A stretch of DNA of 20,829 nucleotides from assembly GCA_004151065.3 (NCBI GenBank), contig NWUY0304958866.1, forward strand, positions 1-20,829, written 5' to 3'. Shown piece by piece: positions 1-8,600 of the stretch (its first letter is position 1; the number at the start of each line of letters is the position of its first letter). Source of the DNA: Larix sibirica (Eukaryota; Streptophyta; Pinopsida; Pinales; Pinaceae). The notes beneath the pieces were generated by a model. That model saw only the letters and a program-made list of their open reading frames with translations. It ran no database searches and had not been told where the DNA came from. Made by a program: the position numbers and the translations under genes.

Positions 1-11
1 TTATCCATAAA

Positions 12-240
12 TGCAATTTTCTTCCATTTAATTACACCAATGAAATAACCTATTGTAATTCCTGATATACATTTCACTTCTATCTTATCACAACAAGGAT
101 AAACCGAGTGTAGTTCCATATATACAATTCACTTTTAATTAATTACAAACAGGGATATAACCCACTGTAATACCATGTATACTTCTCACTTTTGTTTAAT
201 TCAAAAACGATGTAACCGAAAGTTGTTCCCTTCTATGCTT
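12..240. repeat. Degenerate tandem repeat, about 57 bp x 4
   Basis: Four diverged copies follow one another, starting near 12, 69, 124 and 181. Each carries an 'aattcac'-like start, a TTTAATTA-like stretch, an ACAAnnAGGATATAACC-like block and then TGTAATtCC before the next unit. Spacing is 55-57 bp. The copies differ at many positions, so the array is old. The unit is AT-rich and has no coding signal. Confidence 0.65.
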
Positions 241-640
241 TAACTATAAAAAGAAAACAAAATATATAAAACATATATTCCACTTGTTGCTACTAGTTGA
301 CTTCCAGGTATCGACTACTGCAGCACAAGTCACGATTAACTACACTTGTCAACAACTAAGAGAGGGGTTACGCCAATCGACCAGTTCGTTCCATCGTGAA
401 TCACTCAAGGTCTTACGCCGATGGGATGGGTTAGAGGATACTGGAAGTGACTGAGTACAAGTCTTTATCCAAGGAGGACAGGTGTTAAGGGTAGTATTCG
501 ATGGCTTGAGATACGCAGATCACAAGATCGGTAATGGCTGTACAACGTGAAGGTTCTGGAAATCGCACAAGGGAAGAGCAGACAGAGTGTAGACGGAAAG
601 ATTCAAAGTTAAAGTTCTCCCAAAATACGCTGGCGATACG

Positions 641-684
641 GATCAAGGGATAGATCAAATCCGGAGAGTTCGTTTATCGGTGTA
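641..684 (+). repeat. Direct repeat copy A
   Basis: The first 28 bases, GATCaAGGGATAGATCaAAT followed by CCGGAGAG, match the copy at 1248 at 26 of 28 positions. Weaker similarity continues to about 684 with one small gap. The pair is in the same orientation, 607 bp apart. Confidence 0.75.
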
Positions 685-1247
685 GCTGGAGATGACATGG
701 TCACCTACAGGTATGTTTTGGAAGCCTAAAAATACGTTGGAAGTGAAAATAAATAACTATACGAAGCGAAATACCGGAACCATGAATCTAAATGCGGTTT
801 TCAATGCCCGATTTGCAGCAAGCACTTAATCCCAGCGACTGATACAAGCATTTTTTGCTATTTCTAGGCTAATAATTTTTGTAACTACAACCCATTTGCA
901 CTATTCAAGATATCCTGTGTAAATCTTTAACATGCAAAAATGGAAGGTTAGGACCATACCTTCACACTTCTTCGCATTGCATTCTCGAATTTGGCTCAAA
1001 CTTAAGATCCAAGACGTTGTCATTAGTCAAAACACGCAGGATTTTGTAGTTTTTTCCATTATGGACAAGTCTTGTCTTTGTTTTTTAAGAAGATCTAGTA
1101 AAGGAACTCATCAAGAGACTGTTAAAACGACCTTCAATGCTTTTCCCTCCCTTTTACAACGGATGCTTGATTGATTGATTGTAAAAATGCCCTGAACCTT
1201 TAAATGCTCGAATCTAACAAAATGACTCAATAATAACAACATTAATG

Positions 1248-1289
1248 GATCTAGGGATAGATCGAATCCGGAGAGGTTTGGCGTATGGT
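1248..1289 (+). repeat. Direct repeat copy B
   Basis: Second copy of the repeat at 641-684, differing at two positions in the first 28 bases. It may mark an old duplication or the edges of an inserted block. The 560 bp between the copies shows no terminal motifs of a known element. Confidence 0.75.
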
Positions 1290-1598
1290 GTGATTATTAA
1301 ACTAGGTTTTATATTATATTCCAACCATAATTAATACATTAAATAATATTCATGCATGTTTCCTTTTTTTTCTAACCGTAACTTTACTTTCTTATCCATC
1401 CTCAGGATGCCAGAGGTTGCATGCGGTGGCGTTATACGCTACAGGAGTGATGGCAGAGGGATAAAATAAAATATAATCAAGTAAATCGGATACGGATCAA
1501 GCTTACGATTATTCATAAAAATGAAGTCTGGAGAAACGCCTTTCGAAGAAATAAAACACAGCAAATTTAAAGATCAATATCCATTCACTTTTAGGAAT

Positions 1599-1856
1599 TC
1601 TGGAAACAACATAAATTCTGAAATAGACATATAGAAAATTTAAAGGTCAGAATTTACGATTCGTTTTACAAATTTTGGAACACCAATGAATTTTTAGCAA
1701 GGTTTAAAATAATTTAGAATCTTAAATGACTCCTGACAGAGTAGAACTGGAGCGCTAACATGGATCACAACAGGGTTTAAAATTTCATAGCAATCGATTT
1801 CTGATAATAAGATCTGGAAACAACAATTAATTTAAAACAAGGTATAATATAAATTT
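1599..1856. repeat. Scattered degenerate repeats, AT-rich
   Basis: The phrase TCTGGAAACAACAnnAATT occurs near 1599 and 1813, with a weaker copy (TTTTGGAACACCAATGAATT) near 1673. An ACAAGGTTTAAAATAATTT-like phrase occurs near 1697, 1766 and 1835. They suggest a diverged repeat with uneven spacing. No coding frame goes with it. Confidence 0.45.
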
Positions 1857-2280
1857 GAACCCCATACGACGCAGATCTACAGGATCACTGTTTGCTTTTT
1901 ATAAGAGAAATTCTTTAACTTAAGATTATCTGAATACCAATTATCCCTTCAATATAAGGTATTCCCCAACTTTATCTATATTTTCTAATACAAACTGAGC
2001 ACCTATACAAACATTTACTCCTGAAAACATATCTTCCTGCTTCTGGGCGGCTTCTTGCCATGTCTCTCTCGAGGATTCTCGCACTTGATCATTGAGAGAT
2101 TGAAGTTCGATAAAAAGTTGGCCACAAGGAATCAAAAAGGAAGTGCAACAGAAACTCTAGGACAACCTGAATCTAACACTAATTATAAAAAAGGAAACTG
2201 TAGATATCCTCCAATGGGGACCTACATGGAATGGATAAATTTATGTTTATGCTAATGATGCCTATGCTTATGGTTAAGCA
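1857..2280. other. Unassigned DNA
   Basis: Short frames on both strands (1941-2135 minus, 2055-2255 plus) overlap each other and show no known motif. The end of the stretch, near 2260, carries GCCTATGCTTATGGT, the first of the Tyr-Ala type phrases that fill the next region. Confidence 0.4.
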
Positions 2281-3252
2281 ACCACAACTCTGTTGCTTAC
2301 CTTGCTGCTCGTGCTGCTATTGTATCTACTACTGGTGCTAGATCATAAGCTTAAACTAATTATGCCGCTGCTAGTGCTGGTAGTAAATAAGCTACTCGTG
2401 CTGCTACTGCGAGATAAGCTGATGCTAGGTCTACTACTGGTGTTACTGGTGCTAGGTCAGGAACTGCTACTACTGGTGCTTAGTAAACTGCTTAGTATTG
2501 GTCAACAGCTCAATCGACTGCTTAACCGACTGGATCAACAGAATAAACTGATGAACCAACATAGTCTACTGTCGGATCATTCACTGCAACTAGGTATAGG
2601 TATGCTGCTGAGTCCACTGGATAAGCTGCTAGATATGCTACTGATGGTGCTAGTAGATATGCTTATGCTTCAAGCTCTCAATCTGGATATGCTACTGCTT
2701 TTGCGTATGGATTTGGATCTGTATATGTGACTGAAACTACTGTTCGATCTAGATCTGGGTCTCGTTCTTCACCACCTGAAACAACTGGTTATGGGTATTT
2801 CTCTGGATATTTCTAGGTATAGGTATGCTTAACTAACTGCTACTAGATCTTATACTGGATAAGCTGCTATTGATGATGCTGCTGGATCTACTTCTGTTTA
2901 ATATACGTCAACGTATGCTTAAACTACCCTTGCTTCTGTAGCTTATGGCTATGGGTATCGATCTGGAACTTATTAACCTAGGCCTGTTCATGCTTTTCCT
3001 GCTTGTATCTATATCTATGCTTATTCCGTTGCTTATGCCTTAGCTGCTGATGCTGATGGGTAAACACCTGCTGCTGGTGCCACTTCAACTACTGCAAAAC
3101 CTACTGACTCTACATCTGCTGCTGGCACTGGAACTACTTTATTTCCTGAGTCAATAAAAGGTAGTGGAAAACTTGTGATGGTGTAGTAGTCAACACTACA
3201 GGTGTATTAGGAGGAATCTATACACTTTCATTATCATTTAGTAACAATGCTC
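2281..3252 (+). pseudogene. Low-complexity Ala/Thr/Ser/Gly/Tyr-rich coding-like relic, part 1
   Basis: The DNA is dominated by GCT, ACT, GGT, TCT and TAT triplets in one register. Read in that register, it gives a protein rich in Ala, Thr, Ser, Gly and Tyr, with phrases such as AYAYASSSQSGYATAFAYGF (near 2660) and VAYGYGYRSG (near 2940). The frame is broken by many TAA and TAG codons, often where a Gln codon would fit, and it shifts at least once near 2810. A second register, 2293-2730, is open for 145 codons, but it is almost pure Leu/Val/Met and is probably a side effect of the triplet composition. I do not recognise the source. It may be a decayed repetitive gene or simply an expanded and drifted triplet repeat. 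Confidence 0.35.
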
Positions 3253-3538
3253 TCACACTTTTCTCTCATCCACTTGTAAATTATTGGTGTAATTACTGAA
3301 AGAAGCTACCCCTGCTCCCCGATCTCCTGTTGTCCTACTAATTATAGTTCTCTTGGAATCGCATTTTGTCGAAATACGTCCTGTCTCTTCACCCTGGTAG
3401 TCCTATGCATAGTAAGTACTGTAGCCCCAATCATTGCTACTAATAGAATAGGACTTGAAACCGAAAACCAAGTAGATAGCGCGATACTTTTTCGTGAATC
3501 TCTGCTATTTTCATATTCAACATCATAACCACGGGAAA
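3253..3538 (-). pseudogene. nad6: nad6 fragment (NADH dehydrogenase subunit 6), internally deleted
   Basis: NAD6 is a membrane subunit of respiratory complex I, encoded in plant mitochondria. Two pieces are visible on the minus strand. From 3538 to about 3471 the frame reads VVMMLNMKIAEIHEKVSRYL, the middle of plant NAD6. From 3470 a different frame reads WFSVSS, then ILLVAMIGA, VLTMHRTT and VKRQDVFRQNAI, the C-terminal part. The roughly 70 or more residues normally between them are missing, and the join shifts the frame. After NAI a further shift near 3350 leads into RTIISRTTGD, resembling the NAD6 tail, and a stop at about 3253. Ser, Pro and Thr stand where edited proteins have Leu, Leu and Ile (codons TCG, CCT, ACA, and another TCG), as expected of unedited mitochondrial DNA. 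The N-terminal half is absent or unrecognisable. This copy cannot be functional. Confidence 0.88.
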
Positions 3539-3639
3539 TCAAAATGGGATTCGATCCAACAACAGGGATGGCTTCTGGCCCCAAAGAGGAGTCTGATTCG
3601 CGAGCCTCCATCACTTTATCACCCAGTAGATAATCCATT

Positions 3640-4695
3640 TTTCCTATCTGTTATTTTCCGGGATCTGCTGCCATCTAAGAGTTATGCTCTAACATTTGCC
3701 TATGCTCCTATCTCCACTGCTACTAGGGCAACAAAATCAAACCGTAGCCATCCCTGTATCTAATACCTTTGCGGGTTGCTCCTATACTACTGATGGGTTT
3801 AGATCTCGAGTTGGAAGGGAAGCTTACTCTCGACCTGCAACTGTAGGATATGGAATTATATCGCCCAAAAGGTTTCCCCTTTCCTGCTTATACCGGCCTT
3901 CTCTCGCTTTTGTCATTAATTATTAGGTGCAATTTTATTAAATATAACGGATGCACTTTATTGGTTGGCTACACTGGTTTTGGATGCACCACTTTTGACT
4001 GCATTTGCAATTGATTGCTGCTTTCACTCGGCCAACTAACGGATCAACAATAAGCTATGGCTCCCAAATTGAAAGGACGCCAGGCGAGGCAGTCTTGAAC
4101 GATTATTCAATAGTAGCGGGAAACCCGTAACTGGCTATGCTCTAGCTGCCAATACTATCCTAGCTCTCCTTTACTCCTAGTCCTTAAAATGAAATTGGTA
4201 GTGAAACGCGTGCAAATAAGGGGTTCTTAAACAGATGCTTCAGGTCAAATGCAATTGGTGTTGCTTGCTCTTATGCTTAAACTGAAAGCGTTGAATAAAG
4301 AACTGGCTTTCAAACTGCTGCTACCCTTGTCCATGTTTACAAAGAAGAAGCCAATGCCCATACGGCTTTTGCTCGGCCAATAGGCGGCTAAACTTAATAT
4401 GCAACAACATATATCTGCTCCTACTTTTTTTCTCTGCTTATTTCTAGGGAACTAAGGACTCCGCCACAGGATCTGTCGCTAGTTAAAGGAATGCTGCGAG
4501 TTTTGACTCTCAAATTGAGAGGGCTGCTGCTGAGCGATATAGTGCTTTTACAAAGCCTTAATATAATAATTAATTGCAATGAAGTAAACTAAGTCAACTG
4601 AATCAATTGGTTCTGGATCGACTGAAACTTCCTATGCTTATGCTGGAGAAACTTCAATTGGTGAAGGTGAAGCTCTGCTTATAATCTCTTAAGCC
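3640..4695 (+). pseudogene. Low-complexity coding-like relic, part 2, with repeated modules
   Basis: Beyond the nad6 piece the same style of sequence resumes, with phrases such as FAYAPISTATRATKSNRS (near 3690), YAxTESVE (near 4274) and SYAYAGETSIGEGEA (near 4628). Between 4190 and 4410 one frame reads smoothly for about 70 codons if its TAA codons are passed over. Two modules recur: SQIER (4056-4076 and 4502-4522), and AFTRPTNG/AFARPIGG (near 4021 and 4364). The recurrences suggest an internally repetitive ancestral protein. I do not recognise the family. Stops and frameshifts rule out function under the standard code without editing. Confidence 0.35.
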
Positions 4696-4720
4696 CATTT
4701 ATTTGCTTTTTAGCCTCCCG

Positions 4721-4761
4721 TAATTAATTAAGTAAGTAAGTAATTCATTGATTAAGTAAGC
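4721..4761. repeat. Short TAAG/TTAA simple repeat
   Basis: Runs of TAATTAATTAAGTAAGTAAG followed by TAATTC and ATTAAGTAAG. An imperfect tetranucleotide repeat with no wider context. Confidence 0.6.
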
Positions 4762-4833
4762 CACCTATTTTTTTTTGACTTATATAAGAGTTTAATACTG
4801 CTATTTCAAAGTTATAACAAAAAATTGCATATG

Positions 4834-4858
4834 CCCTATCCCCCACCCTCTCTATCTC
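4834..4858 (-). other. Polypurine-rich tract at the end of the minus-strand gypsy pol
   Basis: On the minus strand this reads GAGATAGAGAGGGTGGGGGA followed by TAGGG, just downstream of the last pol-like sequence. LTR retroelements use a polypurine tract in this position to prime second-strand synthesis, immediately before the 3' LTR. I cannot identify an LTR beyond it, so the assignment is by position and composition only. Confidence 0.4.
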
Positions 4859-5099
4859 AATGGGATGACATTTGGGCAAACACGAAGAAGCATGGAATGA
4901 ACCACCCATAGCCTGGTATGGATACCAATCGGAATGGCATGGGGCCCTTCATGCCATAAACCCTATCTCCTACCTCATCCACAGTTGTGAACTCTGCTTC
5001 TGTAGCTAGTCCTCTTTATTCATTGAGTCTTGAAGTAACTTGAACCGATAGCCTATTATTTTATGGATCTAATTCAGATCATGGAGACCAACTACTTGG

Positions 5100-5515
5100 G
5101 GACACCGAAGCCAGTGACAACATGGTGAAATAAAAAGTAGGTAGATCTGTTGGACTTGTTTTCAAAAGTTGGCATGACTCTACTCACTTAGTTAAATAAT
5201 AAACAACTATGATGTTGTACTTGTGACCCCCACTAAATATAGTTTGGCACCCCATGAAGTTGATCCCCCTTTGTAGAAGGGTTAACAATGATAGTTAAGT
5301 GCAAAGGAGCTAGTGGATATCATGACTTAAAAGTGGATATTTGGAAATTAACACACCGCTTAACTGCATGAATGTAGTCATGAAATAGGGAGGGCCAGAA
5401 AGAATTGACACAAATTCTTTTTCGTATAGTGGTTATTCCTAATAAATGGACAGCGTAAGCACCACTATGGTAGTTATTAAGGACCCTCTTGGCCTCTTTG
5501 TGAGATAGGCACCAA
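5100..5515 (-). pseudogene. Ty3/gypsy integrase: zinc finger and core, inactivated
   Basis: Integrase inserts the DNA copy into the host chromosome. The block starts with LSHKEAKRVLNNYHSGAY (from about 5512), where the zinc-finger His pair is present. The Cys pair near 5350 reads RCVNFQ, so the second Cys has become Phe. In the core, the segment that normally holds the first catalytic Asp reads GINFMG (near 5250-5276, Asp to Asn). The second reads VVYYLTK, a stop, then VE (near 5181-5212, Asp to Tyr). A frameshift lies near 5270. FLFHHVVTGFGVPK, near 5110-5150, precedes the point where alignment is lost, so the last catalytic Glu is not seen. Identification is firm and the protein is dead. 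Confidence 0.83.
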
Positions 5516-5539
5516 CATATACTGGTGTTGGCTCCTCGC

Positions 5540-5700
5540 CAATAAAGAATGTATCTGATGAGGAGATAATTAGGTACCTAATGATGGATGCACTAACGAT
5601 ATTCGCATGAAATATGTTGACCAAATTTCTATGTGTGGGGATAGGTTAATATGCCATAATACCAGGGGTCCTTCAATGAAATAATAAACAAATGTCCATA
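5540..5700 (-). pseudogene. Ty3/gypsy pol spacer between RNase H and integrase
   Basis: The frame reads HLFIISLKDPWYYGILTY, then KFGQHIS and NYLLIRYILYWRG. In plant gypsy pol this stretch connects RNase H to the integrase zinc finger, and it ends with the 'leu-tyr-arg-arg-gly' type turn seen here as LYWRG. Stops interrupt it near 5625 and 5580. Confidence 0.75.
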
Positions 5701-5899
5701 AAGTAATGTGTTATTAAGGGGTGGATTTGCAATGCCCATCGAAAGATCAGTGATTAACTCAATGAGGGCCAAGGATTTCTTTATTTTGGGTATATAAAAT
5801 GAAAGGTAAAACTCCTAGAGGATAATGACCCTTCGAGCGAAATTACCAATGATAAATTTCCATCCTAGTATGTACTGCACGGGGTTCAATTTTGCTACC

Positions 5900-6110
5900 A
5901 CCTTGGCTTTACAAAGAAGAATGTAGTAGTTAAGTTTTTGTTTTTTACTGAATGGACCACGAGCAAGGCTAACGTCTTTTTATGGTTATAGTTTAATGGT
6001 GTTCCCGAGAGGTTCTTATTAACATAGTATATAATGTTATCACAACCAGCCTACTCTTGTTGGAATAACATGCCAGTGACGGTAAAAACCAAGGCAATGA
6101 TGTAAAGGCG
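5900..6110 (-). pseudogene. Ty3/gypsy RNase H, inactivated
   Basis: RNase H removes the RNA strand during reverse transcription. The minus strand reads NIIYYVNKNLSGTPLNY and then KTLALLVVHSVKN (about 6045 to 5925), matching the 'YYxSKxLsGxExNYsxxEKlaLAxVxAxxKlrhY' pattern of Ty3/gypsy RNase H. The Glu after NYN is Lys (HKKTLAL), so a conserved acidic residue is lost. The part before this block (6110-6050) is only loosely alignable. Confidence 0.78.
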
Positions 6111-6228
6111 CGAAGCCCTTATCAAAGCCAGGGGATATAAAAAAAATATGTGGATTTGAGTGCCTACTTTAATGCATCAAAATACTGTTGATATTAGTCA
6201 TCCCATCAAAACTAAATATATTGACATA

Positions 6229-6354
6229 AAATATAGAAAAACCAGTGGGCACATGTAGCATACTCAAGAACAAATCGATGCAAGAAGTTGGCCTTACCAT
6301 GAAGACTTTGCAATTAGCATTGAATCCATAGGGGAGGCAATGAAATGATGGCTT
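6229..6354 (-). pseudogene. Ty3/gypsy RT thumb/connection segment
   Basis: The minus-strand frame reads AIISLPPLW, then a stop, then LQSLHGKANFLHRFVLEYA and FFYIL. This matches the segment after the RT palm in plant gypsy elements, where 'lqslqGKaNFlrRFvxnyA' is typical. The frame differs from that of the upstream RT block, so a frameshift lies between 6360 and 6500. Confidence 0.85.
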
Positions 6355-6499
6355 GGAATTTGAGTGGACCAATGATGAATTTATACTCAGAGCTAATGAA
6401 TAATGAGAGGTGGATGACCATAGCATAGAAGACAATTTTGAGGGGATTCAAGTGTATGTTGTATTATCAACTTATAAAAACCACATGAATACAATGTGG

Positions 6500-7000
6500 A
6501 GATATTAAAGGTGTTGCGACCATTTCGTCAAGCAAGAGGTGAGATCATCAATATAAGCTGGGATGATGTGAACTACATCATGGAACACATAGGACATGGT
6601 GTGCTATAAAGTGGATCTATAATTATTAAATCCAAAGGGCATAATGCTATTAGCAGAAGTCCCCCATGGTGTTGTGAAAGCCATCTTATACTAATCATAT
6701 TGGAGGATCTAGATCTGGTTGTACCTCGAAAAAATATATAAAAAGAAGGGGACTCCTAGCCAGTGTAGGTGTAAATGACTTGGTTAATAAACGAAGTAAG
6801 TAAATTGTCCCTAGGATAAGCTTGGTCCAATCTTAAAAATTGATACATACGTGAATGGTTCCCTTCTTTTTGCTCACACGGACAAGGATATAACCCCATA
6901 ATGTGTATGCGATGGGATAGATGAACCTATATTGGTATATTGTTCTATATTTGGTTTGATGGATGGAGCCTTGGAAGGATGGAGAGGTAATTCTTTCTAC
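6500..7000 (-). pseudogene. Ty3/gypsy reverse transcriptase palm, inactivated
   Basis: Reverse transcriptase copies element RNA into DNA. Blocks in order on the minus strand are FIYPIAYTLW (from 6925), VSKKKGTIHVCINF (about 6882-6836), FSRYNQI (about 6730-6708), MAFTTPWGT, IMPFGFNN (6645-6622) and AYIDDL (6557-6540). The YIDD catalytic box is intact. The first catalytic Asp, in a motif normally like FMDGFSGYN, is replaced: the frame reads FLYIFSRYN, with Tyr for Asp. Stops near 6707 and 6693 look like CAG to TAG changes. Order, spacing and motifs leave little doubt about the family. Confidence 0.9.
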
Positions 7001-7070
7001 TAAATAGGAGATGTATCTGTCCATGTGTAAATATGGTGTTCGACGATGGAAAGGTTAATTCTAAGGATAT

Positions 7071-7470
7071 CTAAGTACGATCAGGTGAACACATTGTCAA
7101 ACTATTGTCAAAGTGTTTTATAAGATAAGACCTCTTCAATAAATTAGGAATCTCCAAGAACAATGTTGCAGTAACACTAGATGCAACAAATATATCCATC
7201 ATGATGATAGGTGAAGTATTAGCCATGCTTCCTTCCTCAAAGGTGTTAAAAGCATGGATGGCACTATTGAACCAATCAACATGGCCATGGGGAATCAAAT
7301 CCTTGGTATAAAGTATATTGGTCAGAAGTGGTTTGAGATTTGAAGGTGTCCTCTAGTAAAAAGCAGGGATGATGATGCATATCATCCCAATGATAGTTAG
7401 GAGCAGTCATGGCTTCTAGGATGTCTTCATCGGAATGAAAGATGTGGTCACCAGAGCTAGTGGTATAATG
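7071..7470 (-). pseudogene. Ty3/gypsy pol linker before reverse transcriptase
   Basis: Between about 7470 and 7360 the minus strand reads ILEAMTAPNYHWDDMHHH. From 7298 to 7071 an open frame of 75 codons contains VDWFNSAIHAFNTFEEGSMA. I associate such sequence with the poorly conserved stretch just before RT in a plant Ty3/gypsy lineage. It has no catalytic function of its own. Stops and a frame change separate it from the RT block. Confidence 0.6.
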
Positions 7471-7479
7471 TTATATGGT

Positions 7480-8600
7480 TAAAGAAGTTGTTGATTGAAT
7501 GTTACTTGCATATGTAACTCAGTATGTATGGGATGGGTTGTTCATAGGAAAATAGCCTACTAACATGGAAACGACACAAGTTTAATGAGATTCCAGCCAG
7601 GGAAAGGTTTATTGTACACCAGATGGAGGTGGGCCAATGTAAATGCTAGATGAAAATGAAGAGTCATTTCAATTCATATAACCTACCAATGAAGAGATGT
7701 GATCAATCATAGCAGAGGAGTCTATGGTTTCATGTATGGGGGAGGCAACACATGCTAATTGTCATCAATGTGGGGGTGAATCATCATGGACTGCATGGGT
7801 AGTTGGTGTAAAATCTTGCATTACACACTTTGGTAGATGATTTTGGGGTCAAATTGTGTATAATGTTCTGCAACTCTAAGAGCATAGGTAAAAGGTTGGT
7901 GGCATGGATTTTTGTGTCACAAAGGGTACAAGGAGGTGCAATCCAAATGCGAGTGGTGGTCTGGGTGTCTATGAAAAACCTAGGGGTAATGGTGCCCCCC
8001 TCTTTATTGTTCTTGCCACTATCTTTCTCAGTCTTGGTTAGCACAATGGGTGTCGATGAAAGCTCCAATGTATATGAGGTGGGACACTAGAAAGGGTGAT
8101 GGTATTGAAGAATAAGTGTGTTGATGGTTCCAATAAAATGTGTGAGTAGGGAAGGAAAAACTACCATACAAGTATCCATAAAGTGAGTCTAGGAAGAGCA
8201 AGTGTGGGCATCATAGGAGTCCTGATGACATTGGGAGGTGGGAAGAGGAAGGGAATCTAAGTGATGGGTATCACTAGGTGGGGGATAGATTGGCCATTCC
8301 TGATGGATAACCTGGTAATTCACATGTGGATGACATACTAGACGTGGTAGATGATGCACATGGTACTTATTCCAAGGACGTGATAGTGCGTATTAGAGTG
8401 GATCCTAAAGGGTAAACTTTTTGTGGTGAGCCTTTTTGTGCCCACAATAGTAAGGAGTCTTTAAAAACTCTTGGGCCCATCTCTATGTAGGATGAGAGAG
8501 TTTTATTGGCTCTGACAACAGTTAAGACACTGTCAAAGTTGTTGGTCGAGTGATATTTGTAATAAGTAAGCTTATCTAAAGTGATTATTTTCCATCATGA
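7480..8600 (-). other. CpG-poor DNA, probably the upstream part of the minus-strand element
   Basis: Only 2 CpG were counted in 7441-8040, the lowest of my samples, so this stretch shares the history of the adjoining gypsy pol. Minus-strand frame 8068-7784 (94 codons) and its plus-strand shadow have no motif I can place. By position it would hold the protease-to-RT spacer, but neither a protease motif nor a zinc knuckle is visible. Confidence 0.4.

Larger units (their letters stand above)
241..1598. other. Unassigned background DNA
   Basis: No gene is recognised here. The longest frame, 932-1174 on the plus strand (80 codons), has no familiar motif and looks like chance. The stretch 301-900 is CpG-normal (about 27 CpG by hand count), like other background parts of the window. 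A direct repeat pair at 641 and 1248 is listed separately. Confidence 0.5.
4860..7480 (-). mobile_element. Decayed Ty3/gypsy retrotransposon, pol region
   Basis: Read on the minus strand from 7480 down to 4860, conserved Ty3/gypsy pol blocks appear in the canonical order: a linker, reverse transcriptase, thumb/connection, RNase H, a spacer, integrase zinc finger and integrase core. The blocks lie in several frames with many stop codons, often TAG where CAG would fit. CpG is scarce (7 in 6421-7020 by hand count). The 3' end past the integrase core (4860-5100) is diverged and I could not align it. The element looks like an old nuclear plant retrotransposon. Gag and protease are not recognised here, although CpG-poor DNA continues to about 8600. 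Confidence 0.85.

Noticed and set aside
2293-2730. 145-codon plus-strand open frame that could be a very hydrophobic membrane protein.
   Set aside because: It is almost entirely Leu, Val and Met because the DNA is CTG/CTA triplet-like. Low-complexity DNA readily gives stop-free frames, and another register reads more like a decayed protein.
3342-3638. Treating the 98-codon minus-strand open frame as an intact gene.
   Set aside because: Only its second half is NAD6-like, the matching middle part lies in another frame, and the start region has no NAD6 similarity. It is a fusion frame across a deletion.
2281-4695. Idea that the in-frame TAA/TAG codons are restored to Gln by U-to-C RNA editing.
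   Set aside because: Reverse editing of that scale is known in hornworts and ferns. The frames here also shift repeatedly, which editing would not repair. Simple decay is more likely.
6169-6435. Open minus-strand frame whose LPYGF and FYVNIF phrases look like a DIRS- or pararetrovirus-type reverse transcriptase.
   Set aside because: Another frame of the same DNA gives a far better and longer match to the Ty3/gypsy thumb segment (LQSLHGKANFLHRF), in the right order with the RT palm upstream. The resemblance is coincidental.
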